64,000 nucleotides of DNA from Litoditis marina (taxonomy: Eukaryota > Nematoda > Chromadorea > Rhabditida > Rhabditidae): NCBI GenBank assembly GCA_964036275.1, contig OZ038434.1, positions 7,211,060 through 7,275,059 on the forward strand, read 5' to 3'. The position numbers and the translations under genes were made by a program. Of the stretch, positions 46,401 to 59,806 are shown one piece after another (position 1 is the stretch's first letter; each line of letters opens with the position of its first letter). The notes beneath the pieces were generated by a model. It searched no databases. It was not told where the DNA came from and worked only from the letters and a program-made list of their open reading frames with translations.

Positions 46401-47003
46401 GGTATCGAACACTTACATGTTCCAATCAACCACCACGACTTGTGCTTCTTGGTGAGATGTCTTGTCTTTTCCTTTTGTTGTTTTGTGTGCCCCCGCCCCC
46501 TCACACTCTTCTAATATATTTCCCTCTTCGGAGACCAACACCTCCCGAGAAATCAGGCACGCCTTCTGAATAATTAACGACAGCAAAACTAGCTAGGTGA
46601 GTGTTTTTCTTGCTAATATCTCGTGAGTGTGACGTTTGTATTTTTTTAAATTCTATCACACGTTTGACTTTCTAACGTTTTGTGAATGGTTTATCTTTGA
46701 TTTTTTAAAGAAATATTGTTTCGCATAGCTGCAATATTCTCAATTGAACTTTTTGTGTTTTTCCTATCGAAAATTAGCATATAAGCGGCTCATCTCTTAA
46801 AACAGTTGCTGTGATTAGCAATTAACGGAATTAGTAGACTAAATTAGTGAGTTAATCTCCGGCTTGCGTCAGTTATCAACGTTCTGATATCATCTCGAAT
46901 CTTCATATTTCATTCCAGAAACATCCCTTCTTGTCTTCCAAGGTTTTACAGCTACTCATAGTTTTACTTGCATTTAGATGAGTTGTCTGCATTATCAAAC
47001 TGA

Positions 47004-47180
47004 GTATAGTCCTCATTTTCCCGACAAAGACAGCAAACAACCCAATCGATTCTGTGATAAAGGCCTAGTGATAGTTTATTATCTGCTGCTGCGTGAGAGA
47101 GTGTGTAGATCAAGGATGCGCAGAAGAGCTGGCCGCTAGGCGCCTCGCCTATAACCAAAATGTTCGTACGGTTTCACAAA
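47004..47180 (+). repeat. Interspersed repeat family R2 (diverged intergenic copy)
   Basis: TATAGTCCTCATTTTCCCGA at the start, GAGAGTGTGTAGATCAAGGA in the middle and CGTACGGTTTCACAAAGG at the end align with the four copies in the duplicated units. This is the only copy outside them. Confidence 0.7.
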
Positions 47181-50100
47181 GGTTTCAGTCCTTACACCAT
47201 GCTCACTATGATGTTTTTACGCTCATAATAACTATCATTTGTGAACTAATTCATTTTTACATTGTATTATTCGTCTTCTTCTATGTATCAGGAATGTGCA
47301 TTCACACAAATTGGACATACACGTAATGCTTCGATAATGAACTTCTGCTACTAATACGTACTCACCAATAGTTTTTGTTGATCTACCTACGCAACATAAC
47401 ATAGTGCAAACTACGGCTAAAACGTGAAGGAATCAAACTACAAACCTTTCAGATCGACCCAGCTACCCGTCCTGCCCGAGCGACCCCTACATTTTTCATT
47501 TTGATTCCTAGAAAAGCCACGTTCAAAAAAAGTTATGCTGGGTGACGTGAATTGTGCAAACACTTCGCTTAATAGTATGTTTTGGAATGAAATTGCAGTT
47601 CCATATTCGGTTATAATAGGGGACCAAGGAATAAGTAGATGTTTCTTTTCCTTTCTCTCACGGTTGCTATCCAATTTGCTTCCCTCTGTTCTTTATTTAG
47701 ACCCAACAACTTCACGTAGCTACTTCCGGAACCGAATCTAAATTGTCGAAAACAACTGTCTGTTTTCCATTAATGAATTAAGTTGAAAGTGAACGGTGCC
47801 ACTCAGTTCCGACCCTGATCCAAGACGATTTTGATGTTTTTCTCAGAGGGTTGAATTTTACCCAGTCTTCAACAAAATTTGTGCCCCGAATGCAAATAAC
47901 ACATGTTGTATCTTGGTTTGGTTTTGTTCCGTCACTTCCTTTCAGAGAACAGAACTCAATTACTCGAAGGTCTCTCAAATAATCTCGCAATTTGACCTGG
48001 CTTACTATCCAGATTAATTCACATACCCACTCCACATGCACAGTCATGTCTCATCTCTTCGTTTTCCAGATTTGTTATAGATAACTGAAACGCAATAAGA
48101 GTAATTTTCTCCGGAATTCTCAATGAAAACCGACACAAAAGAGTACGAGTTATTAGAATTTTGTATCATACCTGGTTCACTTGACCTTTTCAGCAATTTG
48201 TTTTGTCAATATATTATCACACGCTCTTTTTGTTTAGAAAAATACACTCACAAAGTTTATTCTGCAAATCTACTTTTCACATCATTTCAATAGAAGACAC
48301 CCATCTTATATTTCTGCTCCGACGACAAGTTGATGTCACGAGCATCAATTTAATTACAAGAAAAAGAACGACGTCCAATATATACTATTTACACAAACTC
48401 ATCCTCTTCGGAAAAAAAGGAAAAAACGAGAGACACAAAAATTAAACTACGTTTCACCGATCTGTGATTCTTTACAGTATTCGATTATGGCAACGATTGT
48501 TTTCTAGCGGGTTTTACTGAAAATTGAACTCTCTCTTCTAGAGCAAACCCAGTAAAAAAGCTGTTTCTATTTTTCATATGTGAAAAATGGTTTTTATATC
48601 ATATCATTCTACTGTGGGAGTGAATTTGGGCGTGAAACAAACTATATTACATTGTCTTCTCATGAATGCTCAAACATGTCCCATTTCGCGGTGAATGCCT
48701 AAATCTTGGATCTAAAAAAGTCTCACGTTTCGCGTATTTTCAAGTTTTCAAATATGCTATTGAAATACATGGCGCAACTATCCTTTTTCTCAATATAAGT
48801 TGAAGTAGTTGTAATATTCATATCTCCGGTTTAAACCTATCTATTTCTTTGAATGTCGGCTCGCACATTCGTTACCAGCCTTGTACATAATATTTTCAAA
48901 TTCCTATAGACTAGTAACTAGGTAATCCCATAATTCCTGGTGAATATGTAATGATTGCGTGTGATAACGCCGTTAGCTCAATTCTGAATAATGTATACTA
49001 AGCAGGAATTCTAAGAACAGGAGTATTTATCGGAACTCATCGTGGCTATTATTTGGTACGAGAGAACTTGACATCTGCTAATAGTGGCTCGACACGATAG
49101 AGAATAGAGGTCTATCAGAAGTCATTTGAGAACAGTTTTTTCTTCCTGAACCGCCCTTCAATTCTTCCCAATATGTGATTGGGTAGGGTACTTAAGCTTC
49201 AGCGCTATTCAATTTTGATTTTGAAATGTTTTCCGGAAGAGCAAAACAACATGGTACAGAAAGGTAAACGTGAGAATCAAAAAGTGCAGCGCACTTATTT
49301 TGTGTAGAAACAGCGAAAGACAATTCTTCCGGTCATTTAGGTTCAATTTGAGATCTGTTTCAAGCTCGCCAGTCTAAATTTGAAGAAGCACACGAGTAAG
49401 TAAATGATGATGACACATTTCATTTCAAAACAAAAGCACATTGTTACATAGGTTTTGTGAAGTCTTGTTCACCATCAAAAACAACCGAAGCGAATAAAAT
49501 TCGAGTAAATTGAGAATCTAAAAAATCACCCCGCACAACAATTATCAATGGTCTGATTTGTTTTTGTTATGAGCGTTTTCGTTTGGTTTCTGGTGAGTAT
49601 TCAGTTTCTTTTTCTTATGGTCTCAATGCCTGCAATCAGTTATGGTTGCGCACCATTTTTGAGTAATTTTTTGTTTTACATTCGTTTATAATTGATAATG
49701 GGGTGCAAATCATAGTTTGACGGGCTGAAATGTTGTTGGATATACACACACAGAGTATGGAAGAAAACACTGCTTACATTAATAACCTGATGAATGTTGC
49801 TATATTACTGATGTCCGGAAAAAAAAACCCTGACAATCTACGATATGTCATAGGGATGATGACGACTATAATATAATCTGTTTTATTCTCACTCCGACTC
49901 CTATAGTAAGATTACAAAACTTCCAGTCCCATAAGATAACGTGAAAGTTATCAAAATCTTTCACAACTTTTGCATTAACTTCTCGTTCCCTATTCCAAAG
50001 TTCAAGTTCGTATTAAAGAACAGTCTTCTGGAAGTTTGGTTGTGTACTGTAAAATTCTCACCAGGAATTATATCGACTGTCGTCACTTTCTGCTGTTTTG

Positions 50101-50493
50101 TACCGTATGTTGTTTTTCATTTAGACTCAGAGAAGAAAATCAAAGGCATCACCTCGACTTATTCGATGACGAGAGAAGTGTGGGTAAAAAATGATTATGG
50201 ACATATTATTCAAATATTCATGAAGGGATACGGGGTTCCTTCTATCCAGTACTAATCCTCCACAATGAATCGTAAAAAATAGTGCATTTCTGTGTTTTTA
50301 TCCACGTTTCGTCACTATTTCATTTAGTTCTTTTTCATACTTTCGGGACTAGTAAAACAAACATAGTACTGACCCACAGGCGATATCTGGAGTTGTTATT
50401 GAAGCGCTGCACTCTACGTTCGGTTCATCTACTTGCTTCATTCGAACAAACAAATGGGAAACTGAACAAGTTTCGAAAATGCACTTTACGTAT

Positions 50494-50519
50494 AGAATAG
50501 AATAGAACAGAATAGATTT
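50494..50519 (+). repeat. AGAATAG-type microsatellite
   Basis: About five units of TAGAA with one AACAG variant, in AT-rich intergenic DNA. Confidence 0.85.
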
Positions 50520-52511
50520 ATTCGCGATTTACCACGTGAATTCCACTTCCCAAGTCTTAAGTACTTTCCTATCTTTAAATAGTATGCACACTATGTGGAA
50601 CCGATCTTGTAGCTCAAAGTAGAGAAAGTTTGTATTATAAATAAAAGTTAAAGATGGATGTGGAGTTGATGAATTATTTATTGTTTTCGCTAGGCAAACG
50701 AAGTTATTATGGTCGGAAGACTCAGAATGTTGCTGGGTTTCGGTAGACATAATCTAGTATTGATTTCCACACCTATGTTTTATTCGCAGTACGATTCTTA
50801 ATGTCTTTTCACCAAAGAGAAGAAGGAAATAATAAAGAAGAGTGGGAAAGACCGCTCATTGTGTACATACTATCCTTTCCGTGTCTGCCATATTTTGAAA
50901 AACTTACTGATTCAAAGAGTATGGAGCGAACCTCATACCTTTTAGGTTGAAGAGACATCCTTTGCCTATCAGCCCCTTCCTTACACGATTACACCTGTGA
51001 CCTACCAACCTTATAGTTTGTTCAAAACCATCTAGCTGGAAAAGAAACGTTCGAGTAGCTTTTCCATGGTCAAAAAACAGACGATTTGAGTACTTGGTAT
51101 ACTATCACTCCGATTCCTGATGCTTTACTAGTTTAACAAATGTGTGAAGTTTTCGCTAATGAGGAAGTAGGCAGAGTCGCATATATGCAATATGCATGAC
51201 CCATCTCCATTGCAACGCTATTCGAAGGAATAGTGGTCGATTACAGTAATCTACAGACTTATCCGTGAGGTACTGTGATTCAGATGTATAGTTACGTGAA
51301 ACACGTGAATAACGTCCACATTAAAAATTTGCCAGGCGAAAGTGAGAATGTTTCATCTACTCCTCATGTACAACATCTCTATTTCGCCAGGTGACATTGT
51401 CATTCATAGAAATTTGTGTTATGAACTGCATGACTACAATTTTCGACAAATTTAAGAGCTTAGTTCCAGTTTATAAATATATACGAATTCTCCATACTAT
51501 TGCTAGTTGATAAGTGAATACATTATTACCTACATACTATAGCTAACCGTGAATAGAAGTTAATTTCTAGTTGTCTATTCATATGAGTTGAACGCGTCTA
51601 GATTACCAAGGTTCAAACCGTAAATCTTCAGAATAGTAAGCAGTTATTTTCTATCGTATTTGGCAAACCACAGAATTTTGATAATATCTCAATCACTTAA
51701 TAATAGAATTATTGAGAGACCTTTATCAAAGTACGTGAGTGACCTTTCTTTCTCTCGTTTTCTCATGAGTTGAAACAACGAACCATTACATGGCCGGAAA
51801 CTAAGTTTTTGTACCCTAACTCCCTAACTATTTGTTTTAACTAACTCTCAACCCATGCTCTAATAGAATGATTCTAGAAAAGGGTGTGTCATTGCGATAT
51901 TTACAACTCTGAACTACTTCATTATTAGGGCAATTGACTACGCCTCCTGACCAGACAGACCCTCAGGGTGTTTTGAACCAAAACAACTTGCGACTAACTT
52001 TGTCATCTTAAATACCCAGAGTTTGTCTTTTCAACTCTATAACTTTTGGATAAATTATATTTGTCCAGTTTTCCAAAAGTAGAATTTAGAATTTCCTTTG
52101 ATGTATGTTTCATTCTCTTTTTTTCGATGAACATAAAACACCTCAACATTACATAGAAAAACCGGGTACTCAATAGAAGCAGAAACTACGCTGAATACAC
52201 AAAAATGAACAAAGGATATCACATTTCGTCATTACCGAATGCAGTTCATTCATGTGCTAATCTTGCAACCCTCCTATCGTTGTATATATTGTTTTCATTA
52301 TACTTTATTTTCTCAGTTTTGTGATCTTTTACACTTCGGCAATTGCGTGATATCTCAAAGAAACGCGAGTTGTATGTTATCTGAACAGCAATAATCTTCT
52401 TTATCATCATGAGCGCAGATTGACAGAATTTCAAGGCAGAGTTTTCTTCGGTTTATGTGTTCTCACGTAAATGTTTCATTCGAATATGCACTATATCCGT
52501 TACATAGCATG

Positions 52512-52635
52512 TTAAAGAAGGACGATTATGTGGTCCAATCGCAACGTTTCAGTCCTTTAAACTGCAATACATTTTTCAGTTGCAGTTTAAAGGACTGTTG
52601 ACACGAGATTGGTCCACATAATCGTCCTGCTTTAA
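52512..52635. mobile_element. MITE family F (intergenic copy 1)
   Basis: TTAAAGAAGGACGATTATGT at the left and CATAATCGTCCTGCTTTAA at the right, flanked by TTAA-like sequence. Inside, TCCTTTAAACTGCAATACAT is mirrored by TTGCAGTTTAAAGGAC. The element is one long hairpin of about 124 bases. Confidence 0.88.
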
Positions 52636-54574
52636 AAGGCAAATAATAACTTCGTTATATTGCATTCTATACATGTTTCTCACCGATTAGAAAGTGAACT
52701 AGGTATTTTAATTGTCACGCCCAGAGCTCAGTTCAGTTTTAAAAGTGGTCAGGTTGAAAATATAGTTGGCTTATACTGCTCTACAAAGACAAACGTGTGA
52801 AACGCATCAAAATTCTCTCCTAATGCTTCAAGTTTTCGTCTAGCTTGTATCCTCGTACGCTGCAATATATTCAGTTGTTCAGTTCTCTTTAGCTCACTTT
52901 TTGACTATCAGTACAACAATAAAATACTCCAATAAATTTTAGAACAATGTCAAAACCGCGTTACCAGAATATGTCGTCGATAAGGCCTGAAATATGATAT
53001 TCAAGCAGTGCTTTGTGTTTAGCATTCCATTTGCGTATTTTAGATGTAATCTTCGCTCACTGAATATATTTTTATTGGAAAAAAGTTAAACTGAGCTTTG
53101 TGGGAGCTTGCATTTCATGATTTCTGACTTCTAGCGATTATGTCCATCTAGAAATACTATCCTGCTCACGAGCTCCAAAACAAGTGACTGCCTGGCTGAA
53201 ATATTTTTTTCACAATTTACATTAACTATTTATAATTTAAGCTGCTTGTTTCTGATTTTTTGTGGAAACCAGGCATTTTATTCGCGAAGCGTTTTGTTTA
53301 GTTTTGATATTTACGATATCATGTTACACTGGATTGCTTCAAATCATGTATGCTGCAACAGTGAACCAATGTCGATATTCAAACCCTACAGTAAACTGTT
53401 TTCTTTCATGACAACCACCATAAGATCATTCATTTGTCGTCTGATAGGTTCTATGAGTTCCTCTTCTGGTTTTGCAAACGCCATAAAACGCCATAACTAA
53501 TTACTTCATTGCAACGACAAACACCGAAATACGTGTCTTCTATACGCTCATATGTACGGAAATACTCGATTGTTGACCAAATTTTAAATTGTTGACCAAC
53601 CAAAGTGTACACATATCATAATGTTGCCCGGATTTCATCCTATTAGTTGCCAACTTCCGTTCATGAACCAGTTTTATCCGATTGTTGAATGAACCACTAA
53701 ATATATTATCCGCTACCGAAAACATGTTCTCTCTCACTAAAATGCTATTGATCGAGTTCGAAATGTTGCGTTTTTCCGTTTTTGAGTTTTAGAAAATTTC
53801 ATTTTTCTGTCTCTTGAATGCAAACGAACTTTCAAGATTCAGCGTTTTCCAGGTTTGTGAAAAACGAACGCTTGTCGGACTATAATCTTGAAATTTCGAG
53901 TTCGTCCTCAATAAATCGGAAGTATTGAATAAGCATTACTCATCCATTCAAATAATGGGGTATTTCATGCAGTCATTATCATTATGATTGCTCTGTTGTT
54001 GCAATTGAGCAGGCGAATAATCCGCACTTACACTGAAATTACTGGTAATCACTACTTTTAAGCCAGTTTTATGCTCAACTAACTAGTTGTACTTTATCGA
54101 CTTTCCACCTACTCGATTCGTGATGTGTTGTACTCTAAATACATGTTATAGGTTTCAAATACAAATATATCAGATAAAGTAATACAAACTCGAAGAAGAA
54201 GAGAGAGAAAGAATCAGAACAGGGCATTCACCTCCACCCCAAACGTAAACACTTGAATCAAAATTCCTTCCCATTGAGGGAAACCTGAAAGATAAATTCT
54301 CATGAGTAACCGAAACTTCATTACAATAGATGGCGCACGTTCTCAGCGAGCAGAGTGTGCTCACGCACAGGTTCTCGTGCATTTGTATATGTACGTTTTG
54401 CTGTTCATGTTCTTGCAGCTCATAATTGAGCTAGAGGACAAAGTTTTGGGTAATTTCCTTTGTTTTTGGAATACCATGTATTTTTATTTCGCCCCGGTTT
54501 GTTTTTCGAAGTGAAACTGAACGAGAGCTTTGAATCTCGTTTACTAGATATTAATATAAAACAAATTCATTGGA

Positions 54575-54700
54575 TTAAAGAAGGACGATTATGTGGTCCT
54601 ATAACAACTCTTCAAACCTTTAAACTGCAATACATTTTTCAATTGCAGTTTAAAGGACCGTTGACACGGGATTGGTCCACATAATCGTCCTCCTTCAAAA
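54575..54700. mobile_element. MITE family F (intergenic copy 2)
   Basis: TTAAAGAAGGACGATTATGT at the left, CACATAATCGTCCTCCTTCA at the right, with the same internal AAACTGCAATACATTTTTCA and TTGCAGTTTAAAGGAC pair as the copy at 52512. It can fold into a single hairpin. Confidence 0.88.
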
Positions 54701-55890
54701 TAAAAATAATCCAAAGACTTGAGAAGGACGTGACAAGACATTTCATACTTCTTCTTTTCTTTTGTCCTCTCAAATTCAAGTGTTATTATTACAATAAAAT
54801 CAATTGAAATAAGGTGCGGAAATCTGAATGTGGTGTGTTTTTTTTCAAAACCAAGAGCTTGACGTACTTCAAATGTTCCCCATCGCGTCGTCTCCAGTAA
54901 ACCGTTACTGATGAGTACATGGTTCAAAAAAGATAACAAGAAATAGTCATTATTTCATTACTCTAATGTACTTCGTTGTTCAAACGCTTCAATTCTTTCA
55001 AAGAATACGAGAGAAACGAATTTTAGTCTTGAGAGTCTTCAAAATATCACACTTTAATGAAGTTAAGATGAAAGTTTCACACTGACTCTTCAACATCACA
55101 GTTGCTTACTCTTGGACTATAGGCAAGAAACGTGATAAAATCAGAGTTGGAGTACGTGAACTTATAATGAGCATAACTGTTTCACTCGCTCATTGTCACA
55201 CTACGCTTGAGAAAAACCTTAGCAGTTCAAACTAACAGTTTGCATTCCAACGTGTAAATATTTAGGAGAAGCCATGAGATATAACTATGTATAACTATAA
55301 AACAGTCTATGACAGTTTGTATAGTGTATGTGCCAACAGCTGAGTGTCACATAGTATAAAATAGGACGAAAGGAAATGTTTATGAAATCGATTTTCCAAA
55401 AGAAATTCGTAAATACGAAAAGACAATAAATCTAGAACTTCCTTCTTGCTTGCGTGTGTGGCTCGATTTTTATTCCATTCCTTTTCCTCTCCTTCTCCCC
55501 TTAGGGCACGAGACGAAATTAATCACACATCCTCAAAACGAACAAACGCCCCATGTTTTGTTGTTCCTCACTTTGAAGCTGGAAACCACCAGAAAACATC
55601 TCAAGTCTTCCCTTTTTCGGCAAAAAAACCGAGCTGAAAAGTCCTGTAGTCGAATGTTTCCTGGAAAAACAGAACTAGTTCAAGCAACTGAGACTCGTTC
55701 TTTAGGGTTTCTCCAGCTCAATTCAGACTTCGTCTTCAATGTTGCATACTGTATTATTTGAATGTATTATTTGAACTTGTTCTGAAACAACTGAAGTATT
55801 GTCGTTCATCTTAGCCTGTTCTCGTTGTTCAATTTCTCACGAGCCAACGCACGATAGTTCTTGATGAAGTTTTCAAAAACTTCTACCTTA

Positions 55891-55907
55891 CCCCCCCCCC
55901 CCCCCCC
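55891..55907 (+). repeat. Poly-C run (17 bases)
   Basis: A homopolymer in intergenic DNA upstream of the GPCR gene. The minus-strand Gly-rich reading frame over it is an artefact. Confidence 0.95.
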
Positions 55908-56637
55908 AGAGATTACAACATATACGCTCTTAGTGACTACTATGAGTGCTCGAGAATAATAAGGGGTCTTGGTCAAAAGCGATAAACTAGTTTTTTGTCG
56001 GCCAGCTAGCATTCTCCTCTATTTTACAACAAAATGAGATTGATTGCTTTTACTGATTATCGTATGATTTTCATTGTTCTGAAGTTTGCGAAATCTTTCT
56101 CTTTCTTTGTTCTCGAACTGTTTCTTCTTGTATTTCTCAATAGAATCAAAACTCTCTTTGTTGAAATCTTCTCACATTATTCATAGAGTTATCAAGTTTG
56201 TAAACACGCTCTCCGATATGGAAAGCTGGCAACAAAACACTAACTAGCTTCTTGTATTTTTTTACGAAAAAGGATTCCTGACTCCTTTCAATCGTTCTAG
56301 TCGCTGAAATCGTCTCACATTTATATTCCTGTTTTCGAGTTTGTAAAAAGGTTTGTCCCCAAAAATGACTAGCTGACAATTACGCGTAGACTACTTTTTC
56401 TCCATTCCTTCACAAACCGCGATTTTTTACAATCATTTTCATTGTATTTTATATCATTTTCATTGTATTTCATAATTTATATCACTTGCGTGTTGTTTTT
56501 GTTTGCTAACATTTTGATTTCCGAGATGAACTAAAACTCTCACTAACTCTTAAAGCTGTCACTAAAACTAGTTTCTTCTCTACTTCTTCATGAAATAGGT
56601 TTTTAGTCTGTAAATAGTAAACAGTTTATTATCAGAG

Positions 56638-56655
56638 ATGAACAGCTGGCAATGA
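56638..56655 (+). promoter_or_regulatory. Possible five-codon uORF overlapping the GPCR start
   Basis: ATG AAC AGC TGG CAA TGA runs from 56638, three bases after the acceptor-like TTATTATCAG. Its stop overlaps the downstream in-frame ATG of the GPCR as ATGA. It applies only if the transcript begins here by SL trans-splicing. If a coding exon lies upstream, this ATG would be out of frame and irrelevant. Confidence 0.3.
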
Positions 56656-59600
56656 AGCTGCAACTAGCCTTCTATGCCTTTCACCTTCTTGTGCCCATCG
56701 CCGGTATCTCATTGAACATCTATGTTTTGTGGAGGCTGCTCCGCGTGGCTCGGTGAGTTGTTGAAAACTTAATTTTTGTACTATTTCAATAAGTTCCTGA
56801 AATGATGTGGGGTGATTCCATATTAAAATAAACGTCATGAACTCCTCGGATATGGTACAACACAGACAAGTTGTTCATGAATTGTGTGTAATAAAAAAAT
56901 TCTCATTAGGGTTTGTTGGAGAAAAAATAATAGTTTTGTAGTTCTTAAAAACAGCTCTAGCTGCATACAAGTCCTCCAAAAAAAGATTCATAAACTGTTA
57001 CTTGTTGTTCAACTGAGAATAACCAGATGAATTTCAGGAAGAACTTCATTCGCTTCGAGACCTCGTCGGGTCTGCCGCTGGCCGCGATGAGCGTCAGTGA
57101 CTCGATCACCCTAGCCGCCATGCTACTCGCAGTTATCTTCCATTCCATAGCTGCACCCGGAGCCAGTTCTGCTGTTCTGAACGGAATTTGCAAGGTTGGT
57201 CAGGGGTATTAAAATAACTTTCACTCCCTTTTTTCTCTGGAAACTTCTAATAATTGCAACCTAACCATTCTTTACATGCTGAATCTAGTTTTTTTTTGTG
57301 AACCGGAATGGAAAATATAACGTTTCAACTTAACATTTCAACTTCAACTATGTCACGTTCGACAGTTTTTCTGGAATAGTATTCAAAAAACTGATAACAA
57401 ATGCATACTCTCATGTTGTATTTCAGTTCGATCTCTACCTCATGCACACGACATCTGCATTTTCTGTCTGGTGCTGGTTGGCTCTGTCAATACTACGGTA
57501 TACAGCAGTGTTCCATCCCTTGAAGTATCGAACTATTTGGAGACAGCCGAGAAATGCGTTGACGTGAGTTCACGTTATTTAATTACAAGTCAATTATACA
57601 ATTATCTGAACCGTGAAGAGGCACTACTAAGTCAGTACGTTATCGCGTTACTCAGGTGCGAAGTCGAGCGTCACCTATCACTCAGATGATTATGAACATG
57701 CAAGAATAAAAATATCAATATGTATGTAACATATTCAATGTGACGCGGTTTAGCTCGATCATTTTTCAGTCTTCTGGTGGTGTCGTGTTGTATTCTGGAG
57801 GGTTGGATCCTCGTATTTGTCGTGTATGGGGAGGAAGGATGTGCAGACGACAGCTCCATACCGTTGAGCCACATCAAGGTAGAACAATTACTTATGATTT
57901 ACAATTTTTCTCGTTCTGTTTCTTCTCTCACCTTCCCATTTTAATAATTTTCCCAGAAACTTGTTCTTCTGTTTCACCCCCCCCCCCCCATTCTCTTGTT
58001 TTCAATAATTTGACGGTTTGTACAAAATGCTAAAATAGCTATAATTTATTCAACCTTAGAAAATAATTACCAGGGTGAAAACTATGAAAATATGCAAACT
58101 TACAACAAACAACAACTGAATCATTGAACTTTCACTGAAAAAGTTTTATCAATTTTCATGGGTTTCACAACAGAATCACAAAAAGTACTCTCACTTGCAG
58201 ATGGCGCATTTGATGGATATTTCGATGTTTTTCGCTATCCCGTATATTCTCCGAATATTTTTTGACGGAGTGGTTCTGTTCCATTGCTACAATCCGATAA
58301 CTCTTGTTGAAACACCCTCGTTGGATAGAAGATGTGCTATCAGTGTTCCAGTACAGAATAGAAGGTATGTTTTTCTCGTTGTTTACTCTGTAGTTTTACT
58401 CACTGGAAGATTTGGATCTTTGCTATAAAGCTTGTATGTACACAGCGTATTATAGTTCGTTTCACCAATCGATGACTTTCTACAGTAATCTTTCAAAAAT
58501 TCAAACGCATTTATCTAATCAACAAACAGAATTTCAGATTCACTGTTCTGTATGACTGTAGTACCCAAAGTGGAAAACGAAATCACAAAGTTTGAACTAT
58601 GTACAACACCTACAAGATATGATAAATTTGCCTAAAAGTTGTATAATCTTACTGTAGAGGGCTATTGTTTCGTGAAGTAGACTATACACCAGTTACGGTA
58701 AACGTAAGGAACGCGGCAATGTGAACATGCGATTCAGTGCAGTGTACATTACACACGTTCTACGTGACTATTTCATTCACTTTCTCAAATTTCTGTGACG
58801 TGTTCATCATCTTCATGGATACTAGTTTATACTGATAGAAAAAAACCAAGTTCCAGGTGTTCCTCTTCTGATTGTGAAAACTCTGACATTCAGAGTAGGA
58901 TGGCACTGGTTATGTCCATTTCTGCTAACACGAGCGAGGTGAGTTGACCCACCAACTACGTAAGCAACACAATAACACTTTATTTGTAGACAGTAAGAGA
59001 CTAATTCAACAAGCAACCCTTAACTATAAGTTATTTTGTCACATGATGGTTGAAACAGTTTGGATGATTGATTGTGTTTATGCAGTCAAACTAATCACTG
59101 CAAAACGAACTATTTCAACTTTTCACGTGATGAAAGTTACTATAAAACTATTTCTTTCAGCAACACGTCACAAAACGTCGCCAAATGGCGTTGAAGAAGA
59201 AAACAGAGATGGTGATGCGCTCTATCATCATCTCAGTTCTCAACCTGGCCCTCAACCTGCCTTCTCATATCATCCGGGCCTGGTCCGCCCTGGAGGAATC
59301 GACCGCGATAGACACCAACCAAAACTCTTCCACAACTGCCGAAAACTTACCCAGCGGCCATGATTCGATGGCTATTTTTCAACGTGAGTTATTTCTGACA
59401 AACATTGGAAATTAGTTTGAAGAACTCAAAGAAAAAAAATAGGTTGAGTTTGATTGTTCTGTTTTGTTTGGCGCAAGCCAACTTCGACCACTTTTCTGTG
59501 TTTGATAGAAACTACAACGTAAGTTTTATTGGAAAAACGCTGAATGATTTCAATATTGTTGGATAAAAATCCACTCCGCAAACATTTTAATGATTATAAT

Positions 59601-59806
59601 AAACACAATTTTTGAACGAATCTCGAAGATAGTATTTTAATTCTTTTTCAGAAGTCAGCCAGATCCTGTATTTCTCTCAATTCGCCTGCAACGCCTTCTA
59701 CCTTTCGACTAGTATCTACGAGTCCACGTCATATCCGAGAAACACTGTGATACTCAACAACGGACGACAAATCTCCAGAAATGTGTCACGTGACGACGAT
59801 AGTTAA
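56652..59806 (+). CDS. Rhodopsin-type G protein-coupled receptor (peptide/amine receptor-like)
   Basis: Eight exons: 56652-56752, 57038-57194, 57427-57563, 57770-57878, 58201-58364, 58857-58938, 59161-59383 and 59652-59806. All phases agree, giving 375 residues. TM1 is about 5-28. TM2 has AAMSVSD with D55. C85 opens TM3, which ends SILRYTAVF with R110-Y111 in place of DRY. TM4 is about 133-150, an extracellular loop carries EEGCADD, and TM5 is about 171-196. A long basic third loop (HVTKRRQMALKKKTEM) leads to TM6 with NLPSHI (P284). TM7 has ACNAFYLSTSIYE, with N338-A-F-Y341 for NPxxY. This is the class A plan seen in nematode neuropeptide-type receptors; AEX-2-like receptors are one possibility I cannot verify. 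TM1 starts almost at the ATG, so an upstream exon with an extracellular N-tail may be missing. Intron 5 holds a family D MITE. A possible AATAAA is at 60505. Confidence 0.82.
57977..57989 (+). repeat. Poly-C run (13 bases)
   Basis: A homopolymer in intron 4 of the GPCR gene. Confidence 0.93.
58452..58686. mobile_element. MITE family D in GPCR intron 5
   Basis: TATAGTTCGTTTCACCAATC at the left and TTTCGTGAAGTAGACTATA at the right. It is colinear with 8420-8655 and differs by scattered substitutions. Confidence 0.78.

Larger units (their letters stand above)
43449..56635. other. 13 kb stretch with no supported gene
   Basis: No exon chain, recognisable protein, tRNA or rRNA is seen on either strand. 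It contains an R2 repeat (47004-47180), two family F MITEs (52512-52635, 54575-54700), an AGAATAG microsatellite (50494-50519) and a 17-C run (55891-55907). The left side must hold the 3' flank of receptor C and the right side the promoter of the GPCR. A pyrimidine-rich segment at 46480-46590 followed by GTGAGT could be a noncoding first exon, but nothing confirms it. Confidence 0.5.

Noticed and set aside
47778..48047. 89-codon minus-strand open frame
   Set aside because: No recognisable motif, no paired exons with matching phase, ordinary AT-rich context.
49569..49592. Short ATG exon (MSVFVWFL) followed by GTGAGT as first exon of the GPCR
   Set aside because: It ends in phase 0, whereas the acceptor at 56635 needs phase 2 to keep the GPCR frame.
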